A DNA stretch of 30,606 nt from NCBI GenBank assembly GCA_003427395.1, contig BFEA01000005.1, forward strand, positions 3,085,204 to 3,115,809. The letters run 5' to 3'. Under the pieces are notes generated by a model. It saw only the letters and a list, made by a program, of their open reading frames with translations, was not told where the DNA came from and searched no databases. Position numbers and translations under genes: made by a program. Positions within the stretch are counted from its first letter, which is position 1, and every line of letters starts with the position of its first letter. The DNA comes from Chara braunii. Its lineage: Eukaryota > Streptophyta > Charophyceae > Charales > Characeae. Of this stretch, positions 18,643 to 28,766 are shown piece by piece.

Positions 18643-20600
18643 CTACCAGTCCGATTCTTGCAAGGAGGGGCCTTTGCGAAGTTTTCTCCACCATGCTAGT
18701 GGGATCATTTCAATTAGCTTCTCCAGAGCTTCATACGGTCGGTGGCAGTACCGCAGCCTCTCTCGTAGCTGGTCAGGTCCAATCCAGTCCTCCTTGTCCG
18801 TGTCCCATATATCCTTAATCCTTATTATCCCTTTGTTGATCCAACTCTGCCAAGGGGGGTCCGTGCAAAGGAGCATTCAACCCTTCGAGTCTACCACCCA
18901 TCTATTTCCAAAAAGGGGTTGGCGCGCCACCTCCTCCCATCTTTCTGGCGTTGTCTTGTCCGGAAGGGGGAGACTTCTCCATGTCCTAAGGAGGGTGGGC
19001 CAGCTTTGACTACTTGCCTGGGGCAGTGAGGATGGGGATCCCTTTGTTGCACTCTTGCTCGTGGGATGGGCCATTCCCTGTTTTCCAACCACGTCAGCGG
19101 ATCGATCTCTTCTAGTGTTTGTGGTGCTAACCGTGAGATCTGTTGTAGGGCTAGCCCTCTCCAAGGGACTTCAGGGTTGAACAGGAGGCGCTTAAGCCAT
19201 TGTAGGGCCAATGCTTTAGTTTGCAACAGGGGGTCGATAATGCCCAGGCCTCCCTTAGTTTTGGGTTGGATGATGGAGTGCCAGGCTACCCGACTAATTA
19301 CGTTTTGTTTCTCGTGGTCTCCCCGCCATAGGAAAGCGGCTATCTGGCACCGCAGTGGGCGTAAGGCATTCTTGTCCAATGCCCAAATGGCAGATTTATA
19401 CCACATCGAGGCCAGAACTACATTGTTGATAATCAGGGCACATCCGAACAGCGAGGTGTGTTTATCCCTCCAAAGGGCCATTTTGGCCAAGGGGGGCATG
19501 GAAATCCAATCGTTGTTTGTTGGTGGTCTTCCCTATGCCGTCATGGAGATGCCTAGCGCCCTGATGGGGGCTTCCTTGGGGAGCCAGTTGATTTTGGGTT
19601 GTTCTGGGGGTCTCACTCCTTGGTGGTGTATCCACCATCCCAGGGTTTTGTTCCCCCAGTTTACTTTCATATCGGACAGGCTACAAAAGCGATCCATCAT
19701 GTATTGCAAGTCCTCCATTGATTCTTTGGATGCGTCCACCATCAATGTCAGGTCGTCCGCAAACAGTGAGCACACCGGGATTGCCTCCTTAGGTATTGCT
19801 GCGACTTGAATTCTTTTGAGGTCTTTGTGGGCCCTCAAGTTAGGCGGCCAATGCCTCCATGACAATAACGAACAGGTAGGGTGCTATACGGTCGCCTTGT
19901 CTGACTGACCTCTGGAGGTGGATGGGGGGGGCCAGATTGCCGTTTACCATGGCCCTAGTTGTTGCGTTCCCATGGAGAATCTCAATCCAGCGTCTGAAGT
20001 TTTCCCCAAAATTAAGTTTTTCCAGGCACTTGTCAAGAAAGAACCAATCTACGTGGTCGTACGCTTTCTCAAAGTCGATAAAGATGATTGCTGCGTTGCT
20101 TTTGGATTGCCTTGTTAGTTTGATCATCTCATTGACTAGGAGGATGTTGTCCTGAATATTTCGGCCCTGGATAAACCCAGTTTGGTCAGGATGAATGATG
20201 TCCATCATCATTGGTGTCATACGGTTGGCCAGTGCTTTCGCTATCAGCTTGTAAACCACAGTGAGGAGAGTAATAGGCCTGTAGTTCCTGATGTTAGTCC
20301 TTGCCCCTTTCTTGTAGAGGAGCGTCAACACTCCTTGCCCCACTATTTCGCCTGTCTGTCCCCTGCTCGAGACCGCGTGATAATAATCCATAAGACCTTG
20401 TGAAATATTACTCCACATGGCTTCCCAAAATTCTTTGGGCAGCCCATCTAGGCACGTTTTTTTTTCCTCTTCCATTTGCTTCAACGCCTCCCATATCTCC
20501 TCCTTCGATATGGGTATGTCAAAAGTTTCCTTCTGTTGTTCTAAGAGGGTTTTGCTTAGTGGGCGTAAAAATGCAGCTATCTCCTCGACGCGTTTCTCTC
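18643..20600 (-). pseudogene. LINE A ORF2 reverse transcriptase domain
   Basis: Fingers and palm run from 20484: PKEFWEAMW, LLYKKGARTNIRNYRPITLL, KLIAKALANRM, QTGFIQGRNIQDNILLVNEM, motif A IIFIDFEKAYDHVDW, motif B SVRQGDRIAPYLFVIVMEAL (to 19840). A frame change then gives motif C CSLFADDLTLMVDAS (about 19775-19730) with the catalytic FADD intact, and MKVNWGNKT. Thumb and connecting region continue to 18891 (NVISRVAWHSIIQPKTKGGL) and 18643 (WINKGIIRIKDIWDTDKEDW), through two more frame changes. All catalytic Asp residues are present, so only the frame changes disable it. Confidence 0.92.
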
Positions 20601-21997
20601 TATCTTGGTTCAGACATTCCGAAGTTCTGATAGAAGTCTCTCGCTATTTTCGTGCAGGCTGCAGTAGATGTGTGGAGGGGTCCCAGGTGGCACTTCGGGT
20701 CCTCCAAGGCCTCAATTATCGACCTCCCAGTTCTGGCCTTGGCCATCACGAAGAATCTTGCGTCCATTGCTCCCTCCATATTGTACTTGGAAAGTTTGCC
20801 CCGGATCCTGACTCCTTGCCACCTGTGTTCCATATGATTCATGAGTTGGTCTTCTAGAGTTTGGATGGTCTTACCTAACTCCTTTTTTTGTTCTGAGTCG
20901 TGCGGTTCGTCTTCTTGCGTTTGCAATTGCCGTAGTTGGTGTTGTAGTTTAAGCTCCTCGGCGTGGCGGCGTGCCGCGAGTAGCTTTGAGTATTCATTGC
21001 ACTTGCGGCCTAGGAGAGCTAGGCCGTTGTTGAACCACAATATGTCATCGCTGATCTGGTCCCTCTGTGCTTTCCAAAAGGACCACACATCCTTGAGATA
21101 GACAATGAAACGATCGTGGGACAAGAGGGATGTATTGAGCTTATAAAAGCCCCTTCCTTGATCGGGTTTCTTTCTGAATGAGAAGATGGCTAGACACATC
21201 GCATGGTCTAGGCCCGGGTGGGGACTACTGGGGAATATCTCTGCTAGTTGCAGGCCCCCTTGTAGATCTTCGGAAGTTAGAATCAATGCGTGACTCTGAT
21301 GCTCTCTCCGTCGAGTTCTTACGATAACACGTAAAGCGACGTGTAGTCGGGTGGCTCCTCCGAAAGGTATAAAAAAGATTGAGGGATTGGGAGAGATCAG
21401 CGATCATTCTCTCGTTGTGTTCCATGTAAATTGGGCAGGGAGAAGGGATCTTCCACCTATCCAACCATCTGTCCGGGGCCACGTTGAAATCCCCTGCCAA
21501 GATTGTGGGGATGCCCACCGGTAGTTTGTCTTTCAGAGACTCCAAGAAGGCTTGTCTTGCCGACGGGTCGTTGGGGGCATAAATGTTCAGAATATTTACC
21601 ACTTCCAGTTCCAACATTGCCAGTAAGTAGACCCATCTGCCTTCATCTTGGTCCGCTGCCCAGTTGAGCATCTCCACTTTTGATCCAAGGGGGAGCCATA
21701 TGGCGACACCACCGCTGCCGGGGCGCGGGGCGTGGGTGCGGAAGGCCTGATGTGGCCAGATCTCTTTGTGTGTATGATTATGGTCCGGGTGTCCAGAAGG
21801 TGGGTCTCTTGTAGGCATACGACATCCGACCAATGTCTCCCCTCCACTCCTCTTAATTGATCCAAGATGGCTTGTCGTTTGGAAGCCTTTGCTGAGGCAA
21901 GTCCGTTCACGTTTAGTGAGTGCAGGTCGAGGTCCGCTTGCCGTTTGCAGAGATTCCAGGTTTTGCCCCTGCCATATAGCGCGTCAACCACATTCAT
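20600..21997 (-). pseudogene. LINE A ORF2 APE-type endonuclease domain
   Basis: ORF2 starts at ATG 21997 (MNVVDALYGRG). LHSLNVNGLASAKASKRQAI and DVVCLQETHLLD are the first endonuclease motifs (N and the E of QET). After a frame change near 21770, GGVAIWLPLG, VVNILNIYAPNDPSARQAFL and TILAGDFNVAPDRWLD follow, then FYTFRRSHPTTRRFT and ESRIDSNF. The final motif ILTSEDLQ..HPGLDHAM (21286 onward) lies in yet another frame. The domain nicks target DNA to prime reverse transcription. The stretch 21150-20600 is a charged, partly coiled-coil linker to the RT. Confidence 0.9.
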
Positions 21998-22046
21998 CCT
22001 TTTATTATTCTTATTTCTCCAGCTGAGTGTGGTGTGTATGTATGTG

Positions 22047-22063
22047 TTTTTTTTTTTTTTTTT
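22047..22063 (-). other. A17 run at the ORF1 stop / ORF2 spacer of LINE A
   Basis: On the element strand ORF1 ends WLPL then TAA (22064-22062), and that TAA runs straight into 17 consecutive A. The ORF2 ATG follows 65 nt later (21997-21995), after an AATAAT-rich leader. Confidence 0.85.
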
Positions 22064-24298
22064 ATAGTGGCAGCCACCTCTTTGTGTCCAAGATGCTGCC
22101 CTTTTGCAGTATGCCCTTTCTGAGTAGCTTCACCAGGCAGGTTTCTACCTCTGTTGCTGACCAAAGGTTGCCGACTTTTATCTTTAAAATCTGCAGGTCC
22201 AAGAGGGCCTCCCTGTCCAGCCAGCGCAGCTCTTTCGTACTCGAATGGTCGTAGCGTAGATAGATGTCCCTAATTCCAAATCTGTCTTGTCCTTGGGAGA
22301 TCGCCAGGGCGGAGGCCGCGCCCCCCGGGAGGAGGCCCTGAGTCAGTTGGGAGATGTCCTGCTTTCGAAGGACCGGATTTTCGGCCCAGGATGTTAGTGA
22401 GAGGAAGAAGGTTGAGCGTCCTTGGAGGGAGACTTCACCATGTACAGCTTCAGGAGGTATGGACAGCCCCACTTCCCATGCCCCGTGTGTTTGCATGACC
22501 GGGAGGATAAAATGCTCTTATTAGAGGGTGGCGCAGGGGGGGATTTCTCTAGCAGGTGGCAATTTTTTTGTCTCCGGCTGGTGAGGGCGACCTCCCGAGG
22601 CTTCGGGGGGGGGGGGAGGTCGAGGGAGTCAGCTTGTGGCGTCGGTGTGGCAAGATCCCAGGTTGGCAGCGCTAGACATTTTTTGTCTCTATGTTGCTGC
22701 TCCCTTTCTTGTCCGTCTAGTGAATCCAGCAGGTCCGTTTGTTCTACAACAATCGTGTTCTTTTGCGATTCTGGTTGTGCGACTTCCCTGGCCGTATGCC
22801 GTTTTGTCTGAACATTTGATATGTCCTGCTGGGCTGTCTGTTCGTCAACTGTTGTATGATCTCGCCTGTCTGGTTGTGTGTCCTCCTTTGCAGCGTTGTT
22901 GCCGGGCTGTGTGGAGCTTAGGTGTGTATCTATCTGAACTTCTGGGTGTGCATCTTCCCGGGCCGTATTGTTGTCAGGCTGTGAGGGTTTTTGGTGCATT
23001 TCTTTCTGAGCATCTGATATGCCTTACTGGCCTGTCTTTTCGGCGGCTGTTGTGTGATCTCGCCCGTCTGGTTGTGTGTTCTCCGCTGCAGCGTTGTTGC
23101 AGGGTTGTGCGGAGCTTTGATGTGTATCTGTCTGAACGCCTTTTTTGCAGATATCTGTATGGACATCCTTTTCCTTAGGGACCTGTTCAGGAATACGGGG
23201 GTGGTGGAACCGAGTAAGAACAATATGCAGCAGTTTGTGACAGGTTTCGGGCCAGCTTGTCCCTTTCGGTAGGCCCTGGGTCAGGGCTGTGTGAAGACTC
23301 GGGCTGCTTTCTAGTAGGGGTACCAGGTCTTTATACACCACGTCCCAAGCTTCCTCGCTTTCGTTCCCGAACTTCAGTCGGAGGTTTTCCATCAGCCATT
23401 CCGCTACATCCTGCAGGGTCATCCCTCGTATTAGCTTCCTGTGCATCTGTCTGTGCTGCGTGTGCTGTCTGGGCTGTTCCGGTCTCCTGAGCCTCGGTCA
23501 TTTCCACTTCTGGCGGGGGGGGTGCCCCGGGGATGGTTTCAATTTCCATTGGTTCGGGGCCGAATGCATCTTCGAACAAGTCCTTCGGGCTGCAGACTCT
23601 TGTGTTCCGGTTCCTTGAGGTACTTGCCTCTTTTCTGCAGGTTGGCTTGCGCCTACTTCGGGTGACGAGGATTTGAGACGCGGGCCTTCCTGTTGCCCTT
23701 CTTCTATCCCTTTGTCTGGTAATTTCTTCCCAGTCGGCAAGTACCGCATTGCTGGCGGGCCCCAAGTTCGTTGTATTGGTCTCTCTTGGGGTTGTTCAAG
23801 TTGCCGTTTTAATTGCTTCTCTTTCCCTTGTGGGGGCGGTAATTTGGGGTTTTGTCTTCCAGTTTCTGTGGTCTTTTCGGGTCGCTGGGTTTTCTCCAAC
23901 TGGGGCGGGATCCAGTCGTTGGGGGGTTTGGTGGCCCAACAGGGGGTGCCTCGCCCTTCCCAGGTCCAACCTTTCGCCTGCCCTGCGTGGTCTAAGTCCT
24001 CCAAGAATACCCACCCTTCGTGGCCCTGGTCCACTGTATGCCATCTATTAGGTCTACGCAGGTCTTGCTGGAGCCGGCCCGTCATCGGGCCCCTGTTATT
24101 GGGGTGGTGGGGGCAGGCAGACTCCGTGCTCAGGTGTCCATAAGCCCTGCATTTGAAACACCACGGTCGGAACTTGTGGGCAGTGTGTATTTGGAAGACC
24201 CTACATCCCATTCTATAGGGGATGATGTCGTCTATCGAGAAGGGCTGGTCTTTGGGAAGGTCTAGGGCCAGCATCATGTAGTCATCTCGCTTCGCCAC
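22062..24298 (-). pseudogene. LINE A ORF1 C-terminal half with CCHC knuckle and internal repeats
   Basis: The RNA-binding ORF1 protein. DDYMMLALDLPKDQPFSIDD precedes the zinc knuckle CFKCRAYGHLSTESAC (CX2CX4HX6C, about 24157-24110). A long proline/glutamine-rich low-complexity tail follows, then a shift near 23700 into an acidic stretch (FEDAFGPEPMEIETIPG) and another near 23450 into LQDVAEWLMENLRLKFG. About 200-bp diverged repeats then encode QTDTHQSSAQPCNNAAAENT and QIDTHLSSTQPGNNAAKEDT. The last part (22496-22062) has LDREALLDLQILKIKVGNLW and ends WLPL. Several frame changes and one stop at 23024 break it. Confidence 0.8.
22818..23140. repeat. Diverged direct repeat of about 200 bp in LINE A ORF1
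   Basis: The stretch from GATATGTCCTGCTGGGCTGT (22818) to ATCTATCTGAAC recurs from GATATGCCTTACTGGCCTGT (23017) to ATCTGTCTGAAC, with roughly four fifths of bases matching by eye. It lengthens the low-complexity tail of ORF1. Confidence 0.7.
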
Positions 24299-24337
24299 GT
24301 AGGACGGGAGCGGGTCAATAAAGTCTACTATATTGTA

Positions 24338-25530
24338 CTACTGGCCAAAGTCATAGATGAAGGCAGCCTGTACCTCCACTGGAATATGTCTCAATTCAAC
24401 CCAAAAATAATCCTTCATCAACTGTTCACGTTTCTCCTCGGGACTCACCTTTTTGGGTTGCCACGGGTAGATACGCACCTCTGATCGCTCCCATTTGATT
24501 GTCCTCCATCCATCCATCTTCTGTTTATCTTCCGTGAAGAGGCTAAGGACTGTGAAGACCGTGGAGGAGAGGGGCTGAATCAGGAAAAATTCCTGAGCCG
24601 CCTCGGAGTTACCTTTCATTTCCTCCAACCGTTTGCATATCCATTTGATCTTATCATTGACTGATTTGTGTGCCACGTCGCCGAGGAATAGCCAGTTGCT
24701 TGCATGTTGAACGTAGGTCTTGTCCCTTGCCTCTAATTTGTCGGGGGGGTATGCTTTCATCATTGTCTTCCTCCCTCCTTGATCCACCACTTGGTTCTGT
24801 GAGGGGAGGAGGAAGAGAGTTAGGAAATATGCCCTTGCCGACGAGAGGTTGCGGAGGGGGACTTACAAGGTCTCCTCCTTTCCCTGTTGTGTGCCCTGGG
24901 CATCGCGGCGGATGTCGAGGGATTTTTCGTGGATTGTGTTTCTGACGCATTGAGCCCATGTGGGTTTCAATCCCCCTTCTTTTCCTTTTTGTTCCGTTCT
25001 GGCAGCCCATGTGGGTTTCAATCCCCCTTCTTTTCCTGTTTGTTCCGTTCTGGCAGTCTGTTTTTGCTTCCCTTTTTCTAAAATTATTTCCTCTTCTGTC
25101 AACATTTCTTCATCTTCCTCTCCCTCGCTCCCACTCTCTTCCTCCATTTCCACCTCCTTACCTCCCTCCTCCTCCATCTCCACCTCCTTACCTCCCCCTC
25201 CCCCTTTGTCCCTGTCTGTTCCGAGAGGGGTCTCGGTGATGACGACCCGGTATCCACCGTGTTCACTTCTGTTTGGGGCGGCTGCTGTTTCTCAGAGGCA
25301 GGTACTGTTTTCCCGCTGTTCGAGGCTTCAGCCAGGCTCGGCCATCGATGCTGGTTCGATCGATACAAGTCCAGGTGCGGAGGATGGTCCAGTCTGGAGA
25401 GGGGGGCTCTCCCGGTCGCCGGTCTTCCGTACGGGGATACCACTAACTTTCTACATGGGTCATGCCGTATAGCCCCTTGGTAAAAGATAAGGGGGCGCGA
25501 CCCCCTCATGCTTCTGTGACCTAGTTCCAT
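24338..25530 (-). pseudogene. LINE A ORF1 N-terminal half
   Basis: From about 25530 the frame is Arg/Ser/Pro-rich, then becomes acidic (EEESGSEGEEDEEMLTEEEI) in another frame at 25183-24863, with a 17-residue tandem repeat GKEGGLKPTWAARTEQ. 24790-24338 contains KSVNDKIKWICKRLEEMKGN and TVFTVLSLFTEDKQKMDGWR, which resembles the DUF4283-type RNA-binding fold found ahead of the zinc knuckle in plant LINE ORF1 proteins (inference from position and pattern). A TAG after YDFGQ (24338) separates it from the knuckle half, where the same frame resumes with YNIVDFIDPLPSYVAKRDD. Confidence 0.75.
24954..25055. repeat. 51-bp tandem duplication in LINE A ORF1
   Basis: Two copies of a 51-bp unit starting GCCCATGTGGGTTTCAATCC lie at 24954-25004 and 25005-25055, almost identical and in frame (17 codons). 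Confidence 0.9.
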
Positions 25531-25540
25531 CGAGCACTTG

Positions 25541-25864
25541 TTAGCTGTACGGTGTATGTGTTTTAATTGTGTAAGCCCAATTTTTCGGTTTTTGATTTTT
25601 CTTTTTTGAAATTTTCCTGGTGATTTTCCGATGATGGCTCTTGCTGGCTTGGGGACACCCAGGAACGGGTAGGGGAGAGTAGGTGGGGAGCAGAGGGGTA
25701 CACTCAGGGGTGGTGGGGGGAGATGTACTGGCGCACTTGATGAGTTGTATTGTCGTTGCGCTCCTTATGTGTCTCATTCACTCCTGTCGCTGCGAAGGAA
25801 CATGATGCTCGTCGCCCCCGTCAGCCGCTCCGTTCCCACCTTTCCCCTCTTATCCGCTGATAAC
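25541..25864 (-). other. LINE A 5' UTR
   Basis: Sequence between the inserted 5' end (next to the right target-site copy at 25865) and the first ORF1 frame. A 78-codon frame (25777-25541) is present but has no recognisable motif. This would hold the internal promoter; I see no specific element. Confidence 0.55.
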
Positions 25865-25874
25865 CTGAGAACCT
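25865..25874. repeat. Target-site duplication of LINE A, right copy
   Basis: CTGAGAACCT matches 17010-17019 exactly and marks the 5' end of LINE A. Confidence 0.85.
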
Positions 25875-27331
25875 AACATTTGATCCAGAAGAGTATTCCA
25901 ACACAATGGTTGTCACTCCTAAGGGAGGACTTCTCGTGGAAATCCGGGGATTGGGGCATACTCATCTCCCAAACCCAGCCTACCAGAGCATATCGATTCG
26001 TCTCTCGAACCAACCCACTCAGCTACATATCTAAATTCTACTCTCATACCCCATCGATAATCACAGCATACAAGAGCTGGAAATCCAGAACAAAGATCCC
26101 TCGTGCGACACACTAGAAACCTTCCGACTGAGAAAAGTGAGGGTTTCAAAGGCCGAACCCTGGAAAATCTTCCAACGGGACCTCAGCATTTCAGACCTTG
26201 AATTCGACCCGAAAGAATGGGTCTGGAAGCAGGGCAAATCCGGGAGAACGAGAACGATATTCGAATATGATGTCAAATTCGGTTATGAGTTGGGTCTACA
26301 AACCACAGATCCGGACCCCAGACTCAAAGGAAAGTGGAGAGAGATCCTGAATCTGGACCCCACGGAACCCATTTCCATCCCATGGGCGAAGTACCTCTCT
26401 ATTAGACCGGTCAGGATTCGAAGCATGCAGTGGCTCTTGGCGCATGCATCGCTGCCGGTCAATCAATGGCTCCACAAGAGGAGGAGACATACGGACCCTG
26501 ACAGCTCTGAACTATGCAGGCTATGCACAAACAACATCCCGGAAGATTTACCCCACTGCCTCTTGTACTGCAAGGAGGCAGCATGGATATGGAACAAGGT
26601 GCACGACCTATGGTCCTTCCTCTTCTCATCATCCCCTCCACCCACAACTCCCCTGAACATCCTGCTCCTATCCAACAATACTAACAATCTAAGAGGCGGC
26701 AAGGAAGTCTGGTTTCACCTGCTCAGAAAGCCGGCCCTATGGGTAATTTGGAAAAGGAGATGCCCCAAGACTATCGAAGGTACCGAGGTGGCAAGAGAAG
26801 AAATGTGGGTTCTACTGTTGGGAATGGCTGAAACCGAGATTCGATCCAGATGGAGGGAGGTGACATCAACAATGAAAGGCAGACCAGAAAGGATAGCCAT
26901 CAAGAGACGGGTTTTCATGAGAGACTGGCTTTTACAGGGAAAGATTGCAACTGTGACAGATAACAGATTGATTTAGAAGAAATGGTACAGTGTAACTCCA
27001 ACAAGGACGGTGTCCCAGTGATGGGCAAACTGAGATTTTAATCCCAACAGCATAGACAACTCTCCCCTTTTCTTGCTTTACACGAATCATCTGACAGAGT
27101 CACAATAGATTCTGAGAGGAAAACTGGTAGGGCATGCTGACAGTCAATCCTCCGGATATGGAGCAATCAATGCTGGTCAGGGTTCCTTCGGCCAGACGGA
27201 AGGAAGCATACGAAGGAAGCATGAGAGTGTTCACCGTGTATTTCAATTTTTGACTTGCCGGTGGAAAGGAACCGGACTGACGCTCCCCAGAATGGATATG
27301 GAGCCAGGACCATAAGGACCTGTTTCAACCA

Positions 27332-27372
<41 letters not shown>
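25875..27372 (+). pseudogene. LINE B, ORF2 C-terminal part, 3' UTR and (AAC)n tail (right half)
   Basis: IQKSIPTQWLSLLREDFSWK continues the CHSLAENL segment at 17019, and lines up with ALEKLIEMIPLAWWRKLRKG in LINE A. A TAG after PRATH at about 26116 is followed by the frame 26137-26976: WVWKQGKSGRTRTIFEYDVK, then the zf-RVT segment SMQWLLAHASLPVNQWL, CRLCTNNIPEDLPHCLLYC, and KPALWVIWKRRCPKTIEG, ending at TAG 26974-26976. The 3' UTR carries CAATCAATGCTGG (27164-27176) and ends TGTTTCAACC before an (AAC)n tail at 27333-27372. The original tail-like end and the shared terminal octamer support this boundary. Confidence 0.85.
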
Positions 27373-27850
27373 GCAACTCTGAGTTGTGCCTGTTGTTCCT
27401 TTTGATGTGTAGTGACTGTAGTCTTTGAGCCATTGCCACCTTGCTGTTTGGTAACCAAGTATATTGAAATTTCCTTTCCGGTTTCCGCTCTGATTCAGGA
27501 TTGTCTTGCAGTAACAATCTGATCCTTCGCCGCTTACATAAGATCTCTGCTTCAATTTGATTTTGGTTGCTGCGCATACCTTCTCCCTAGAGTTCCTTAT
27601 ATCATTGAGCGTGCTGCTGCATCTCTCTTTCCGGAGTGCCCACAATGTCGCCTTCCGCACCAAGTCAAACCAGACACGCTCGGGTTTACTGAGGTCAGCA
27701 AGGATGTTAGTCTATAATAAAAGATGGCTAGGGTGTTCCAAGGGGGGAAGAGAATAACCAAATTCAAAGTTGAGATGCTCTGGCCCAGTCTCCCATTGCA
27801 TCTTTTCATCTAACAAGGCAGTGTACCATGTCTTCCTGTTCTTTTCCCCC
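27373..27850 (-). pseudogene. Third LINE fragment (C), ORF2 C-terminal part
   Basis: Reading leftward: MQWETGPEHLNFEFGYSLPP (27800-27740), then WFDLVRKATLWALRKERC (about 27675-27625), which matches WFHLLRKPALWVIWKRRC of LINE B, then SREKVCAATKIKLKQ. It lacks RT and tail; its left end coincides with the (AAC)n tail of LINE B, so LINE B probably inserted beside or into it. Confidence 0.65.
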
Positions 27851-28084
27851 CCCTCCCCTCTCAAAAGGAGGCCTCTCGAGCCTTTTTCCTGTTCTTTATC
27901 TGAGCATACTATGCATATGTTGACACTACTCGTGTTTTTCTTCTCCTTCGAACGTGAAGCCACTGGTTAGCTTGGAGTGCAACATAGGTTATGAAGCCTT
28001 CTGGGATACGGAACATCCAGTCTATGCTGTCCCTCCCTCACCCTTTCCACCCTGTCATAAGCGTGGTTGTCATTGGGATTCCGG

Positions 28085-28123
28085 TTTTTTTTTTTNAAAA
28101 AAAAAAAAAAAAAAAAAAAAAAA
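28085..28123. other. T11-N-A27 homopolymer junction
   Basis: Eleven T, one N and 27 A in direct succession. The N suggests the assembler could not resolve the joint. Either two poly(A)-tailed insertions meet or this is a misjoin. Confidence 0.85.
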
Positions 28124-28209
28124 TCGAAAAAGGTTGGATGGGAATGATGCAAGTAAGTTAAATAATAAATATATAAGGGCATAATGCTCACGCCAGCACT
28201 CTCTTAAAA

Positions 28210-28265
28210 GTATCTGACTGCAATTCTGGCCAGACCTGGATGTATCTGACTACAATTACATCCAG
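28210..28265. repeat. Direct repeat and 9-bp perfect hairpin
   Basis: TATCTGACTGCAATT (about 28211-28225) recurs as TATCTGACTACAATT (28243-28257). CTGGATGTA (28236-28244) pairs perfectly with TACATCCAG (28257-28265) over a 12-nt loop that contains the second repeat. Confidence 0.75.
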
Positions 28266-28517
28266 GAGTAAGAAGGAAAGTCCGGGTGTGAGTGTGCGCT
28301 ATCGTTAAATGGATTGTGGATGATAAGTGGGGTGTTCTGGTAGTGTTTCTTTGATTATCCCCTCCCCTTTCTCAAAGCAACCAGGTTGACAGTTTTCATC
28401 CCTGCATATCTTTGTGCTTGCGCTCTGTGATCTGCTGCCTCCACTTCTCCACTCTTCTTCTTCCTTGTGCATCTGCACTCTTTGCTCAGCTGTCTTCTCC
28501 TCGTCTCCACTCTTTTT

Positions 28518-28527
28518 CCTCCTCCTC

Positions 28528-28603
<76 letters not shown>
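28518..28603. repeat. (CCT)n(CT)n microsatellite
   Basis: A short CCT tract (28518-28530) leads into 73 bases of uninterrupted CT (28531-28603). It lies 46 bases upstream of the putative splice acceptor at 28648-28649 and may contribute pyrimidine-rich intron sequence. Confidence 0.95.
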
Positions 28604-28606
<3 letters not shown>

Positions 28607-28649
28607 CGCATGTGTACATCCCAATCAACGACTGCTCTGCTGACAACAG

Positions 28650-28766
28650 CTGGGAAAGGTTAATGAGTACTTGAAAGACTATCATGAAGCTTGGCACAAA
28701 CACATCGATTCATGGATGGTGATCGAGGTTCAAGATCCCAACTGGGTGTTCAATTGGCGGCTTGAG
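28650..28766 (+). CDS. Internal exon of an unidentified host gene
   Basis: A 117-base exon of 39 codons, phase 0 at both ends, bounded by an acceptor (GACAACAG before 28650) and a donor (GAG|GTATGT at 28767). An in-frame TGA at 28641-28643 lies just before the acceptor, so the exon cannot extend further left. It encodes LGKVNEYLKDYHEAWHKHID and then SWMVIEVQDPNWVFNWRLE, a Trp-rich, helix-like sequence unlike any transposon frame in the window. I do not recognise the protein. The next exon is at 29420. Upstream exons are not identified; AATGATGCAA|GTAAGT near 28152 is a good donor sequence but its exon would abut a homopolymer run. Confidence 0.6.

Larger units (their letters stand above)
17019..25864 (-). 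mobile_element. LINE A, near full-length non-LTR retrotransposon inserted in LINE B
   Basis: The element reads leftward: 5' UTR (25864 to about 25550), ORF1 (25530-22062), spacer, ORF2 (21997 to about 17434), 3' UTR (17433-17035), poly(A) tail (T run at 17019-17034 on the + strand). It is flanked by a perfect 10-bp target-site duplication and interrupts LINE B between codons that are continuous in the relative LINE A itself, so the nesting order is clear. Both ORFs carry frameshifts and stops but are far less eroded than LINE B; the RT FADD motif is intact. Confidence 0.92.

Noticed and set aside
28305-28703. 132-codon - strand frame rich in Arg-Glu
   Set aside because: Produced by translation of the CT/GA microsatellite.
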